A stretch of DNA of 64,000 bases from Streptomyces sp. I6 (GTDB taxonomy: Bacteria; Actinomycetota; Actinomycetes; Streptomycetales; Streptomycetaceae), in contig RHDP01000001.1 of NCBI GenBank assembly GCA_003725745.1, positions 3,549,001 to 3,613,000 of the forward strand, given 5' to 3'. The notes under the pieces are model-generated. The model saw nothing but the letters and a program-made list of their open reading frames with translations. It ran no database searches and was not told the DNA's origin. Below, in pieces: positions 18,639 to 28,753 of this stretch (position 1 is the stretch's first letter; every line of letters begins with the position of its first letter). The position numbers and the translations under genes are program-made.

Positions 18639-19406
18639 TCACATGACGTCGGGCGTCCGGGTCGCGGTCCGGCCCGCGGCGGCGGCGGCCCGGGCGAACC
18701 GCACGGCGTCCACGACGGCCGCGCAAGCGGTGTCGTTGTTGAAGTACACGTACACGTCGTCCTCGTCGTCCCAGGAGCCGGCCAGCCGCCGGACCCACGC
18801 CGTCAGTGCCTGGCGGCCGTAGCGCGGCGGCGGCTGGGCGAGACCGCCGTGGAGCCGCAGGTAGCCCCAGTCCGCCGTGCGCCACAGCGGGGCTGCGGGG
18901 CGGGACCCCCGGTCCGCCCAGCACAGTGCGCTCCGGTGCCGTTCCAGCACCACCCGGAGGTCCCGCTCGGCTTCCCACCACGAGGGGTGGCGCAGCTCGA
19001 CGGCGACCCGGGCGCGGCGGGGGAAGCAGCGGAGGCAGGCGTCCAGCGCCGCGGTGTCCTCGCGGAGGGTGGGCGGGAGCTGCAGCAGGACGGGCCCGAG
19101 CCGGCCGCCGAGCCCTTCGGCCCGGTCCATCAGCCGGCCCACCGGCTCCTCGGGATCGTGCAGCCGCTTCAGGTGCGTCAGATAGCGGCTCGCCTTGACC
19201 GCCATGACGAAGTCCTCCGGCGTGCGCTCGCGCCAGGAGGCGAAGACCTCCTGGGTGGGGAGGCGGTAGAAGGCGTTGTCGTTCTCCACCGTGGCGAACC
19301 GGCGGGCGTACTCCTCCAGCCACAGCCGCTGCGGCAACCGGGCCGGGTAGAGGGCGCCGCGCCAGTCCTTGTACTGCCATCCCGAGGTTCCGACGAGCAT
19401 GGGCAT
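18639..19406 (-). CDS. DUF72-family protein
   Basis: A 255-residue TIM-barrel-like DUF72 protein. Family motifs are clear: VGTSGWQYKDWRGALYP at the N-terminus, FYRLPTQEVFASWRERTPEDF, VELRHPSWW, and the C-terminal VYVYFNNDTACAAVVDA. The biochemical function of DUF72 is not established. ATG at 19406 was used; a second ATG is six bases further in. It lies downstream of pstB on the same strand with a 135-base gap. Confidence 0.88.
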   Translation of the reverse strand: MPMLVGTSGWQYKDWRGALYPARLPQRLWLEEYARRFATVENDNAFYRLPTQEVFASWRERTPEDFVMAVKASRYLTHLKRLHDPEEPVGRLMDRAEGLGGRLGPVLLQLPPTLREDTAALDACLRCFPRRARVAVELRHPSWWEAERDLRVVLERHRSALCWADRGSRPAAPLWRTADWGYLRLHGGLAQPPPRYGRQALTAWVRRLAGSWDDEDDVYVYFNNDTACAAVVDAVRFARAAAAAGRTATRTPDVM

Positions 19407-19541
19407 GGAGGGATCCGTGCCCCGCGCGCGCCGGGACCTACCGACTCACGCGGGATCGCGCGTCCGCCGCGGGCCCGCCCGTGCCCGGCGGCCGCCCGGA
19501 CCTGCCGTCCGCACGCACCCGTACCCGGATCCGGCGGCCCC

Positions 19542-20393
<852 letters not shown>

Positions 20394-20430
20394 GGGGCTT
20401 CCTCGTCAGGGGTCTTCGGTGGCACGGCGG

Positions 20431-21330
20431 TCACCAGCGGTGGGTGAAGTGGTTGCGCAGCCAGATCGCCAGCGAGTTCATCACCAGCAGGATCACCAGC
20501 AGGACGACGATGGCGGCGGAGGCGAGTGCGGTGAACTCGGCGCGGGACTGACTGACCCAGTTGAAGATCTGGATCGGCAGCACCGTGAACTGGCTCTGCA
20601 CACCGGTCGGGTTGAAGGTGATGAAGGTCAGTCCACCGAGCAGCAGCAGTGGCGCGGCCTCCCCGATGGCGCGGGACAGGGCGAGGATCGAGCCGGTCGC
20701 CATGCCGGGCACGGCGGCGGGCAGCACCTGGCGCCGGATGGTCTGCCACTGGGTGGCGCCCAGCGAGAGCGAGGCCTGGCGGATGGACTGGGGGACCGCC
20801 CGGATCGCCTCCCGGGAGGAGATGATCACGATGGGCAGTACCAGCAGGGACAGCGTGAGCGAGGCGGTGAGCACGGTCTGGCCGAAGCCCAGTCCGCGGG
20901 AGATCACGCCGAGGCCGAGGATGCCGTAGACGATGGAGGGGACGGCCGCCAGGTTCTGGATGTTGATCTCGATCGCCCGGTTCCACCACCGGTCGCGGTC
21001 GGCGTACTCCTCCAGGTAGATCGCGGTGAGTACACCGGTCGGCAGGCAGTACAGGGCGGTGAAGGAGATGACCCAGATCGTGCCCGTGATCGCCGACTGG
21101 GCGCCGGCGTTCGACGGGTCGATGACGTCCGGGAAGTTGGTCCACAGCTTCGAGTTCAGCCGGGGCCAGCCCTCGACCACCACATAGGTGAGCAGGCCCA
21201 CCAGGAAGAGCACTCCGATGGCCAGCGAGGCCCACAGGCTGAGCCGGAAGAACCGCTCGCGCAGCGGTGTGCCCCGTCCCCTGAGGCGGGGGACCTCCGG
21301 CGGGTCGGAGGTGACCGCGGTGGGGATCAT
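20431..21330 (-). CDS. pstA: Phosphate ABC transporter permease PstA
   Basis: A 299-residue permease with six transmembrane helices and the permease-ATPase coupling loop (SREAIRAVPQSIRQASLSLG and AIGEAAPLLLLGG). It forms the channel with PstC. Its ATG at 21330 overlaps the pstC stop by four bases. Confidence 0.95.
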   Translation of the reverse strand: MIPTAVTSDPPEVPRLRGRGTPLRERFFRLSLWASLAIGVLFLVGLLTYVVVEGWPRLNSKLWTNFPDVIDPSNAGAQSAITGTIWVISFTALYCLPTGVLTAIYLEEYADRDRWWNRAIEINIQNLAAVPSIVYGILGLGVISRGLGFGQTVLTASLTLSLLVLPIVIISSREAIRAVPQSIRQASLSLGATQWQTIRRQVLPAAVPGMATGSILALSRAIGEAAPLLLLGGLTFITFNPTGVQSQFTVLPIQIFNWVSQSRAEFTALASAAIVVLLVILLVMNSLAIWLRNHFTHRW

Positions 21331-22277
21331 TCGTACACCTCCCGGTAGCGGCGCACCAGGCGGATGCTGATCAGGTTCATCACCAGGGTGATGGCGAAGA
21401 GCAGCAGTCCCACGGCGAAGATCGTCTGGTATCCCGTGGAGCCGGTGGGCAGGTCGCCGATGCCGGCCGCGGCGATGAACGCGGTCATCGTCTGCATGCC
21501 CTCGAGCGGGTTGAAGGTGAGGTTCGGGCGGCCGCCTGCCGCGATGGCCACGATCATCGTCTCCCCGATGGCGCGGGAGACCCCGAGGACGACGGCGGCG
21601 ACGATGCCGGAGAGGGCCGCCGGGAACACGACCCTGGTGGAGACCTGCATGCGTGAGGAGCCCAGGGCGTAGGCTCCGTCGCGCAGCGAGCGGGGCACGG
21701 CGGCCATGGAGTCCTCGGCGAGCGAGGCGATGGTCGGAATGATCATGATGCCCATGACGAAGCCGGCCGAGAGGGCGTTGAAGACCTCCGGCGGGTCGTC
21801 ACCCGGCCAGTTCCGCTGGAGGAGCGGGGTGATGGCCCTGAGCGCGAAGAAGCCGTAGACCACGGTCGGGATGCCTGCGAGGACCTCCAGCACGGGTTTG
21901 AAGATGCCGCGGACCCGGTGACCGGCGTACTCGCTGAGGTACACGGCCGCGCCGAGGCCGAGCGGGACGGCCACGAACAGGGCGATGACCGTGACCACCA
22001 GCGTGGCCGTCACCAGCGGCAGGACGCCGAACTGCGGCGGTTCGAAGAGCGGGGACCAGTCGGTGCCGGTGAGGAACTTCCCGAAGTCCACCTTGCCGAA
22101 GAACTCCACGACCGGCGGGATCAGTGCGACGACGATACCGATCGTGGTCAATACCGAGACGAGTGCGGCGGCCACGAGCAGGGCCCTGACCGCCCGCTCG
22201 GCCCAGCGCGAGTGCGAGCGCTTCAGGAAGCCGGGGCTGCCGGGAGCGGCCCGGCGGCGCTGTGCCCGGGCCGTCAT
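21327..22277 (-). CDS. pstC: Phosphate ABC transporter permease PstC
   Basis: A 316-residue permease with six helices and the coupling region SLAEDSMAAVPRSLRDGAYA and SRAIGETMIVAIAAGG. It pairs with PstA. The ATG at 22277 overlaps the pstS stop by four bases, so the whole transporter is translationally coupled. Confidence 0.95.
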   Translation of the reverse strand: MTARAQRRRAAPGSPGFLKRSHSRWAERAVRALLVAAALVSVLTTIGIVVALIPPVVEFFGKVDFGKFLTGTDWSPLFEPPQFGVLPLVTATLVVTVIALFVAVPLGLGAAVYLSEYAGHRVRGIFKPVLEVLAGIPTVVYGFFALRAITPLLQRNWPGDDPPEVFNALSAGFVMGIMIIPTIASLAEDSMAAVPRSLRDGAYALGSSRMQVSTRVVFPAALSGIVAAVVLGVSRAIGETMIVAIAAGGRPNLTFNPLEGMQTMTAFIAAAGIGDLPTGSTGYQTIFAVGLLLFAITLVMNLISIRLVRRYREVYE

Positions 22278-23242
22278 GGCGTGTGCTCCTCGCGCAGTCT
22301 CGTCAGGTCCCGCCGCAGCTCTGCCTCCTGGCCGGGGCTGAGCGGGACGAACTGGGCGGCCGTGGCGATGTCCGCGTTGTTGTCGACGTAGTACTCGACG
22401 AACGCCTCGACCTCCCTGCGGTCGAGGGCGGCGGCGCTGGGATAGATGAGCAGGGGGCGCGACAGGGGCCGGTAGGTGCCGTTCTGGACGGTGACCCGGG
22501 TGGGCTCGACGCAGCCGTTCCCGCCGTCGATCTTCAGGACCTTCAGCTTGTCCTGGTTCTCCTCGTAGTACGACAGGCCGAAGTAGCCCATACCGCCCTT
22601 GGAGCCGGAGACGCCCTGCACGGTGACGTTGTCGTCCTCGCTAGGGGAGTAGTCGGTGCGGGACCGGCCTTCCTTGCCGTTGACGGCGTGGGTGAAGTAG
22701 TCGAAGGTGCCGGAGTCGGTGCCGGGGCCGAACAGCTCCAGGTCGACGTCCGGGAAGGCCGGGTCGACCTGGTTCCAGTTGTCGATCCGGGAGCCGGGCT
22801 CCCAGATCCTGTGCAGCTGCTCGACGGTGAGGCAGTCGGCGAAGTCGTTGTCCTTGCTCACCACGACGGACAGTCCGTCGTTGGCGATCCGCAGCTCCTC
22901 GTACTTCACGCCCTTCTCCGCGCAATGGGCCTGCTCCTCGGCGGTGATCCTGCGTGAGGCGTCGGCGATGTCGGTCTCGCCGTTGCAGAACTTCTCGAAG
23001 CCGCCTCCGGTGCCGGAGGTGCCGACGGTGATCCGCACGCCGGGGTTGCGCTGCTGGAAGAGCTGGGCGGCCGCCGTGGAGAGGGGGGCCACCGTGCTGG
23101 AGCCGTCCACCCTGACCGTGCCGGACAGCCCGTCGCCTCCGGAGCCGGCGTCGGCGCCGCCGCACGCGCCCGCTGCCACCACGACTGTTGCGGCCAGGAG
23201 CGCGCGTGCCGCGGCCCGGCGCGGGGAACGGGGGGTGTCCAC
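22274..23242 (-). CDS. pstS: Phosphate-binding lipoprotein PstS
   Basis: A 322-residue lipoprotein that captures phosphate outside the cell and hands it to PstCA. A short basic n-region and hydrophobic core end in a lipobox (VVAAGAC, Cys27). The phosphate-binding segments GSSTVAPLS, TSGTGGGFEKFCNGETDIAD and GPGTDSGTFDYF are present. GTG at 23242 gives a normal-length lipoprotein signal; ATG at 23299 would add 19 residues. It belongs to the shorter PstS type (no ~370-residue form). No phoU lies in the operon. Confidence 0.92.
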   Translation of the reverse strand: MDTPRSPRRAAARALLAATVVVAAGACGGADAGSGGDGLSGTVRVDGSSTVAPLSTAAAQLFQQRNPGVRITVGTSGTGGGFEKFCNGETDIADASRRITAEEQAHCAEKGVKYEELRIANDGLSVVVSKDNDFADCLTVEQLHRIWEPGSRIDNWNQVDPAFPDVDLELFGPGTDSGTFDYFTHAVNGKEGRSRTDYSPSEDDNVTVQGVSGSKGGMGYFGLSYYEENQDKLKVLKIDGGNGCVEPTRVTVQNGTYRPLSRPLLIYPSAAALDRREVEAFVEYYVDNNADIATAAQFVPLSPGQEAELRRDLTRLREEHTP

Positions 23243-23299
23243 GTCAGCTCTCGATCCTCGTCTGCGCACTCGCCGGGCGTCCGTGCCGGAGCCCGTCAT

Positions 23300-24212
23300 A
23301 GGGCCGCCAGAAGCGACAAAATACCCCATAAGGTTACGAACGACCAGGGGTTCACGCGACCGACGAGGCCGACGGCCGGGCTGGGGGCCGGAGCTGGGGG
23401 CTGGGTCCGCGGCCGATACGGGAGGGCGGGCGACGGCGGTGACGGCGACACGGGGGACGGGGGACGCGGGACGCGGGACGGGGGGACGGGGGGGCGAGAG
23501 ACCGAAGACGGCGGTCGGCGGGGTTGGGGGTGGCCGAGGGTGGCGGCCCGGGGCCGCATGGCCCGGCCGGGGCGGCGGCGCGGCGGGGTGCGCCCCGGAG
23601 GCGCGGTCCGGGCCGTGTCCGGGGGCGGTGAGGCGTGGGGCGCTCCCTGCGCTCGCTCGCCAGGTCGGGCCGGGGCTGGCCGTGGTCGGGCCGTGGTCGG
23701 GCCGGGGCTGGCCGTGGTCGGGCCGTGGTCGGGCCGGGGGCGGGCCGGGGGCGGATCGTCCCGGTCGGATCGTCCGGCATCGAGTACCTGGAAGGGGCGG
23801 GCGAGGTTCGGGGCGGGACCGTGACCGTGAGGGCAGTGCAGGCAGTGCAGGACGGGGTGGCGCAGGTGCGGGCCGGACAGGACGGGCCAGGGTAGGTGCG
23901 GGCCGGACAGGACGGGGCGGCGCAGCACGGGGCCGGGGCAGGTGCGCGCCGGACGGGGCAGACGGGGCGGGGCCGAGCGCGCCGGGTCCGTGCGGGAGTG
24001 GGGAGTGCGTGTCGGGGATCGCGTGGGCCGGGGCTGTCCGGCGAGGCACCGGGGGATGGGCGAGGCGCCGCGGAGCCACGGGTGCGGTGGCTCCGGGCCG
24101 TGTGCTCACCGGGCACGGCCGGGAGCCACGGCACCCGGTGCAGGCGTCCGTCCGTGCGGGGTCGTTCGTCCCGGCCGCGGCGTCCTGGCGGCGCCGTGCC
24201 GGCCGGTCCGCG
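23300..24212. repeat. Repeat-rich 0.9-kb intergenic region upstream of pstS
   Basis: No gene is supported on either strand. It contains degenerate tandem repeats: GACGGGG/GACGCGG words at 23448-23495, GGGCCGTGGTC/GGGGCTGGCC units at 23668-23745, and GGTGCGGGCCGGACAGGACGGG units at 23868-23925. The only AT-leaning stretch (23310-23345, containing AAAATACCCCATAAGGTTACG) lies immediately upstream of pstS and probably holds its promoter. A GGTTCACGCG word at 23349 recalls a PhoP unit but lies on the plus strand. Confidence 0.6.
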
Positions 24213-24470
24213 CTACTCGACGGAGCGCATCATCTTCTCCATCGAGGTGATGGAGGCCCGGGCCACCGTCAGCTCCTCCAGGGTGCGCCGGTGCAGCTCG
24301 ACGTTGTCCTCCAATAGCTCGGCGTACCTGGCCGCGAGCCGCTTGTACTGGTCCTCGCGGGCCGCGAGCATCCTGGCGCGCCAGGTCGCGGCGACCTGCC
24401 ACACGACGACCATCAGGAAGAGGAAGACGCCGCCGGCGCCGATCGCTCCGGCCCAGTCCGTGTGGTTCAC
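24213..24470 (-). CDS. Small membrane protein with a coiled-coil tail
   Basis: An 85-residue protein with one transmembrane helix (GAGGVFLFLMVVVWQVAATW) and a charged helical tail (YKRLAARYAELLEDNVELHR) predicted to be a coiled coil in the cytoplasm. The ATG at 24470 overlaps the stop of the ArsR-like gene by four bases, so it is co-translated with the regulator. No family was recognised; it may be a target or partner of the regulator. Confidence 0.8.
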   Translation of the reverse strand: MNHTDWAGAIGAGGVFLFLMVVVWQVAATWRARMLAAREDQYKRLAARYAELLEDNVELHRRTLEELTVARASITSMEKMMRSVE

Positions 24471-24823
24471 TTCGCCGTCTCCTTCATGGTCTGTTTCTCC
24501 TCCGTGGTGATCGTCGCGGCCGCTCGTGCGACCGCTTCCGGGGTGAGGCCGATGGCGAACGGGGTGACCTCGAAGTACTTCACGGCCTTGCCGTCCGAGG
24601 CCTGTTCGAGCGAGCCGGTGACGAGCCCGGCGGCCTCCAGCCGCTGCAGGTGCATGTGCAGCAGAGGCCGTCCGATGCCCAGCTCCCGGGCGAGGCTGCT
24701 GACGTAGTCGCGGCCGCCCTCGGTGAGCGCCGCGACGATCCGCAGCCGGTGCGGATTGCCGAGCGCCGCGAGGACCCGCAGCAGTTCGTCCCCCGTCGGG
24801 TGCGGGGCCGTGCCTCCGGTCAT
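24467..24823 (-). CDS. ArsR-type winged-helix regulator
   Basis: A 118-residue winged-helix protein: LRVLAALGNPHRLRIVAALT, then SLARELGIGRPLLHMHLQRL as the recognition helices, then LVTGSLEQASDGKAVKYFEV as the wing. The metal-box cysteines of ArsR/SmtB are absent, so it is not an obvious metal sensor. ATG at 24823 is seven bases after GGAGG. It heads a two-gene operon with a small membrane protein. Confidence 0.88.
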   Translation of the reverse strand: MTGGTAPHPTGDELLRVLAALGNPHRLRIVAALTEGGRDYVSSLARELGIGRPLLHMHLQRLEAAGLVTGSLEQASDGKAVKYFEVTPFAIGLTPEAVARAAATITTEEKQTMKETAK

Positions 24824-24956
24824 CACGTCCCCTCCGCGGCTACCTGTCAGTCAAAGCTGACACTCCCCCCGGAGGGCCTGTAAAGGAGATCCGGCGCATC
24901 TCAGGGATGAAGGTGGGGAGATCTCAGGGGCGCCTCAGGGTGGGGGCGACGAGAAG

Positions 24957-24991
24957 GCCCCTGGATTCCGCCGCCGGCGGAATCCAGGGGC
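24957..24991 (-). terminator. Strong hairpin downstream of the GTP cyclohydrolase gene
   Basis: A 15-base arm at 24958-24972 (CCCCTGGATTCCGCC) is perfectly complementary to 24976-24990 with a three-base loop, and one further G-C pair closes it. It lies 40 bases after the ribA-like stop codon on the minus strand. Confidence 0.9.
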
Positions 24992-25031
24992 TTGCGGGGT
25001 GCGGGACTCGCCCCGGCCGAGCCGTCCCGGC

Positions 25032-25703
25032 TCAGGACTGGCCCGCCGTGCGGTCCAGCGGGGGGCGGTCCAGGTGGGGGAGCAGATGGCCCATGCGCTC
25101 CCGCTTGGCCCGCAGATAGACGATGTTCTCCTCGCGGGGCTGCGTCAGCAGCGGGACCTGCTCGCTCACCTCGATGCCGTGCCGCAGCAGAGCCTCCCGC
25201 TTGAGCGGGTTGTTCGACATCAGCCGTACCGACCGGACGCCGAGGTCGTGCAGCATGTCCGCGGCGACGCCGTAGTCGCGGGAGTCGACGGGCAGGCCCA
25301 GTGCGAGGTTCGCCTCGACGGTGTCCATACCCTCCGCCTGGAGTTGCATCGCCTGGAGTTTGGCGAGCAGGCCGATACCGCGCCCCTCGTGGCCCTGGAG
25401 GTACACGAGAACGCCACGGCCCTCGCTGACGATCGCGCGAAGCGCCGCGGACAGCTGGTCGCCGCACTCGCAATGGCGTGACCCGAAGGCGTCACCGGTC
25501 AGGCACTCCGAATGCAGTCGGGCGAGTACGTCCTCTCCCGTGATGTCGCCGTATACCAGCGCGATCTGCTCGTCACCGCGAATGCGATCCAGGTAGCCGA
25601 TGGCGCGGAAAACACCATAAGTGGTGGACAGTTGGACAGTTGCCATGCGCTCGGTGTTCTTGGCGCGAGCGTTCATGCGGAGAGTGCCATCGCTGTCTGT
25701 CAT
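25032..25703 (-). CDS. GTP cyclohydrolase II, Met119 variant (probable FAPy-forming type)
   Basis: A 223-residue GTP cyclohydrolase II. Zinc ligands are in SECLTGDAFGSRHCECG, and the GTP-binding GRGVLVYLQGHEGRGIGL and SNNPLKREAL are intact. The position of E. coli RibA Tyr105 (in KIRAYALQ) is occupied by Met119 (KLQAMQLQ). From published work on the S. coelicolor paralogues, a Tyr-to-Met change at this place makes SCO6655 stop at the formylated pyrimidine FAPy instead of the usual riboflavin precursor. No ribB domain is fused and no riboflavin genes are near, which also argues against a housekeeping role. It diverges from the creatininase-family gene. Confidence 0.92.
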   Translation of the reverse strand: MTDSDGTLRMNARAKNTERMATVQLSTTYGVFRAIGYLDRIRGDEQIALVYGDITGEDVLARLHSECLTGDAFGSRHCECGDQLSAALRAIVSEGRGVLVYLQGHEGRGIGLLAKLQAMQLQAEGMDTVEANLALGLPVDSRDYGVAADMLHDLGVRSVRLMSNNPLKREALLRHGIEVSEQVPLLTQPREENIVYLRAKRERMGHLLPHLDRPPLDRTAGQS

Positions 25704-25840
25704 GGCCGGATCCTATCGGGTAGCCTCTGGCGGGAGTTGTCTTCGGTGTGGAGATTCCGGCTGACCGGTTTTTGAAGCCGGTTCAGATCGGCCGCATCTC
25801 ATGGAACGCAGAAAGTGCACGGAAGGAAAGGGGCGGGAAC

Positions 25841-26614
25841 ATGACCGACCCGCAGGAAAGGCCGCCGGAACCCGGACCGTTGCCGTGGGACACGACCGGC
25901 GACGCGGGTGCGCGGCGGGCGGACGTCGCGGTCCTGCCGATCGGCAGCTTCGAGCAGCACGGCCCGTATCTCCCGCTGGCCACCGACACGTTGATCGCGT
26001 GTGCGATCGCGCGGGAGGTCGCGGCCGCGTACCCGGTCCACCGGTTGCCGCCGCTGACGTTCTCCTGTTCGCACGAGCACTCCGACTGGCCGGGGACCGT
26101 CAGTATTTCCGCCACGACGCTCTGCGCCGTGGTGCGGGACATCGCCGAATCGCTCCGGCGGTCCGGTGTCCGGAATCTCGTACTGGTCAACGGGCACGGC
26201 GGAAACTATGTGCTGCGCAACGTGGTTCAGGAATCCCTCGGCACCGGTACCCGTATGGCGCTTTTCCCGGGACCGGCCGACTGGGGTGCCGCACGCGAAC
26301 GCGCCGGTGTGGAAACACCGTCGCACAGTGATATGCACGCGGGTGAAGTGGAGACGTCGATTCTTCTGCATGACCGTCCCGAACTCGTACGCCCCGGTCA
26401 TATGACCTCCGATTTCCTCGCCGACGACCGGGAGCATCTGCTCACCGTCGGTCTGCGTCCCTACACGGACACCGGTGTGGTCGGCCGGCCTTCCCTGGCG
26501 TCGGCCGCGAAGGGTAAGGAATTGCTCGCCTCCCTCGCCGGCTCCTTCGGCGCGTATTTCTCGCTGCTGGTGCCGGAACGTTCCGCCGAGCCGGACGGGG
26601 AGGGGGCCCGGTGA
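25841..26614 (+). CDS. Creatininase-family amidohydrolase, candidate FAPy deformylase
   Basis: A 257-residue metal-dependent hydrolase. The family metal-binding motifs are SFEQHGPYLPLATDT (Glu, His, Asp), LVNGHGGNYVLRN and MHAGEVETS. Archaeal ArfB, a creatininase-family enzyme, removes formate from FAPy; placing this gene beside a FAPy-type GTP cyclohydrolase suggests the same reaction. Mycofactocin MftE and true creatininases are alternatives, but no mycofactocin genes are seen. ATG at 25841 has GGAAAGGGGCGGG upstream. Its stop overlaps the next gene by four bases. Confidence 0.88.
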   Translation: MTDPQERPPEPGPLPWDTTGDAGARRADVAVLPIGSFEQHGPYLPLATDTLIACAIAREVAAAYPVHRLPPLTFSCSHEHSDWPGTVSISATTLCAVVRDIAESLRRSGVRNLVLVNGHGGNYVLRNVVQESLGTGTRMALFPGPADWGAARERAGVETPSHSDMHAGEVETSILLHDRPELVRPGHMTSDFLADDREHLLTVGLRPYTDTGVVGRPSLASAAKGKELLASLAGSFGAYFSLLVPERSAEPDGEGAR

Positions 26615-27516
26615 GCGGCGTTCCCGCCGGGCGGCCGGCCGGCGCTCTCGACGCGCGGAGCGCCTGGGAGCGGCTGCTGGCCGTACGGACCCGGGCGCAG
26701 GCCGAGGCCGCCGGACTGCGCCGCGACGGGCACGGGCGGTACCGGTGGAGGGACGGCGCCTCCGCCGAGGCGGACCTTCTCGCCGAGCGCTATCTGCCGC
26801 TCTGCCTGGCAGGCCCCCGCTTCACCTTCGCCCAACTCGGCCAGAGCCTCGACGGGTTCATCGCGACCCGCAAGGGCGACGCCGACTACGTCACCGGCCC
26901 CGAGGACCGCGAACACCTGCACCGGCTGCGGGCGCTCTCCGACGCGGTGGTCGTCGGCGCCGGGACGGCCGCCGCCGACGACCCCCGGCTGACGGTCCGC
27001 GCCTGTCCCGGCCCGGACCCGGTGCGGGTCGTCCTCGACCCGCACGGCCGGGTCCCGCCGGAACGGCGGCTGTTCACCGACGGTGCGGCGCCCACCCTGT
27101 GGGTGGTCGGCGCCGGGCAGGCCCCCGCGGACGGTACGGCCGGCGCCGGTGTGGACGTACTGGTCCTCCCCGACTCCGCCGCGTTCGCCCCCCGCCGTCT
27201 GGTGCACGAGCTCGCGCGCCGGGGGCTGGGCCGGGTACTCGTCGAGGGCGGCGGGGTGACCGTGTCCCGTTTCCTGCACGAGGGCGCCCTGGACCGGCTG
27301 TACGTCACCGTGGCGCCGGTGCTGATCGGCGACGGGGTGCCGGGCCTCGCCTTCCCCGGCCCCGATGCGATGCGGGACGCCCTCCGGCCGCCCGTGCGCC
27401 GCGCCTTCCTCGGTGAGGACACCCTCTACGAACTCGATCTTCGTGCGCCGAGGTCCGGTGAGCCACTGGACGGCGAGCACGGCGGCACCGGGGAGGGCGG
27501 CGGCGAAGGCCAGTAG
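26611..27516 (+). CDS. RibD C-terminal-like (dihydrofolate-reductase fold) reductase
   Basis: A 301-residue protein. The first ~70 residues are an uncharacterised head; from residue ~68 the RibD reductase fold is clear: FTFAQLGQSLDGFIATRKGD, DAVVVGAGTAAADDPRLTVR, LVEGGGVTVSRFLHEGALDR and TVAPVLIGDG. It would reduce a ribosylaminopyrimidine with NADPH. There is no deaminase domain. GTG at 26611 overlaps the creatininase stop (GTGA). The last ~25 residues, after LYELDLRAP, are low-complexity and overlap the opposite-strand gene; a missing base near 27440 would instead end it at TGA 27459-27461. Confidence 0.85.
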   Translation: MSGVPAGRPAGALDARSAWERLLAVRTRAQAEAAGLRRDGHGRYRWRDGASAEADLLAERYLPLCLAGPRFTFAQLGQSLDGFIATRKGDADYVTGPEDREHLHRLRALSDAVVVGAGTAAADDPRLTVRACPGPDPVRVVLDPHGRVPPERRLFTDGAAPTLWVVGAGQAPADGTAGAGVDVLVLPDSAAFAPRRLVHELARRGLGRVLVEGGGVTVSRFLHEGALDRLYVTVAPVLIGDGVPGLAFPGPDAMRDALRPPVRRAFLGEDTLYELDLRAPRSGEPLDGEHGGTGEGGGEGQ

Positions 27517-28362
27517 CCCGTAGGCCACGGCAGTGCTCAGCCCCTGGGCACTGCCCAGGCCCGCGGCTCCGAAGGCCCAGGCGGTGACGCCCTCCCTGGG
27601 GCCCCAGCCGCCCACGTTCAGCGGCAGCGCCATCGCGAGCAGCGCCAGCACCATCAGCGGCAGCAGCTCGGTCGCGGCGGCCCTCGATCCGGCGGCCCGG
27701 GCGGCGAGGAGGAACATCCCGAGATGCCCCGCCAGCACCGCGAGGGACGAGATCAGCACCCCGGGGCCGTGGCGCCGGCCGAGGTACGCCACCCGCACCT
27801 CGGCCAGGGTGCCGCGGACCGCACGGCCCCACCGCGAGGCCGCGGGCCTGCCGCGACGCCGTACGGCCACCGCGGTCACCAGGACCGCGGCCGCCGCGAG
27901 GATTGCGGCCGCGCCGGGAGCCGCGGCGAACCCGAGGAGAGCGCCGCCAACCCGGTCCAGCGGCCGGGACGGGTGCGCCACCAGCAGAACGGCGCCGACG
28001 GCCAGCAGGACCACCTGCCCCGCCACCCGTTCGAGGACGACCGCCCGCACCCCCCGGCCCACGGCGCCGGCGCTCCGCCCGTGCCGCACCGCCCGGTGCA
28101 CATCGCCGGCCACCCCACCGGGCAGCGCGGCGTTCAGGAACAGGGAGCGGTAGTAGTCGGCGACGGCCGGGCCGAGCGCGAGCCCGATGTCCAGCGCCCG
28201 CGCCACCAGGCACCATCGCCATGCGCTCAGCACCGTGGTGAACAGGCCGATGCCGAGAGCGGCCAGCAGCGTGGGCGCGTCGATGCCGCGCATCCCGTCC
28301 ACGAACGCGCCGGTGCCCTGCCACCACAGCGTCGCCGCGACCAGCACCGCCCCGGCGAGCAT
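27430..28362 (-). CDS. MprF/UPF0104-like flippase-type membrane protein (both ends uncertain)
   Basis: About 310 residues with seven to nine transmembrane helices typical of the lysylphosphatidylglycerol synthase membrane domain: RWCLVARALDI, DYYRSLFLNAALPGGVAGDVHRA, RAVVLERVAGQVVLLAVG, and ALPLNVGGWGPREGVTAWAFG. It probably moves or houses a lipid-linked molecule. The frame has no stop at the expected place: it reads on antisense through the RibD-like gene to 26461, and a TAG sits at 27426-27428 one frame away. At the 5' end the frame is open into an 18-bp repeat array up to 28758; ATG at 28362 is the first start inside the conserved part, without a ribosome site. Confidence 0.7.
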
Positions 28363-28504
28363 GCCGAGGCGCCCCCGGACCGCCCTGATCGCGGTGTGCC
28401 GCGAGGCCGTGAGGTGCCGCCGCGCGGCCGCGAGACGGCGCCCGGCCGCGAGGTGACGCCCGGCCGCTGGGCGTCCGATCGACGGGAGCCCGGTCACGTG
28501 GTGT

Positions 28505-28640
28505 CCCGCGGTCAGCCGCTGCCGTCCGGGTGTGAGGTGCTGCCCGGGTGTGAGGTGCTGCCCTGCCGTGGGGTGCTGTCCGGGTGTGAGGTGCTGTCCG
28601 GGTGTGAGGTGCTGCCCTGCCGCTAGGTGGCGCCCGGCCA
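28505..28640. repeat. 18-bp minisatellite at the methyltransferase/flippase junction
   Basis: Repeats of GGTGTGAGGTGCTGYCCG, about seven recognisable copies, with degenerate CCGCGAGGTGCCG-like copies spreading to about 28390 and 28740. On the minus strand they encode GQHLTP units in one frame and PHTRTA units in another. Both neighbouring genes appear to run into the array, which keeps two frames open. Confidence 0.85.
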
Positions 28641-28753
28641 TGAGACGCCATCCGGTCACGGGGTCCCGCCCTGCCGCCGGGTTGCGGCCTATCGCCGGGT
28701 GCGCCGGGCGCCGCCCGGTCACGGGGTGCCGCCGGCCCGCCGGGGAGCGCCAG

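Noticed and set aside
23300-24212. A PstS protein extended by 290 residues to 24109
   Set aside because: The extension is Pro/Arg repeat sequence, and a normal lipoprotein signal begins at 23242.
25032-25703. Housekeeping riboflavin gene ribA
   Set aside because: The Tyr105-equivalent is Met, and ribB, ribH and ribE are not nearby.
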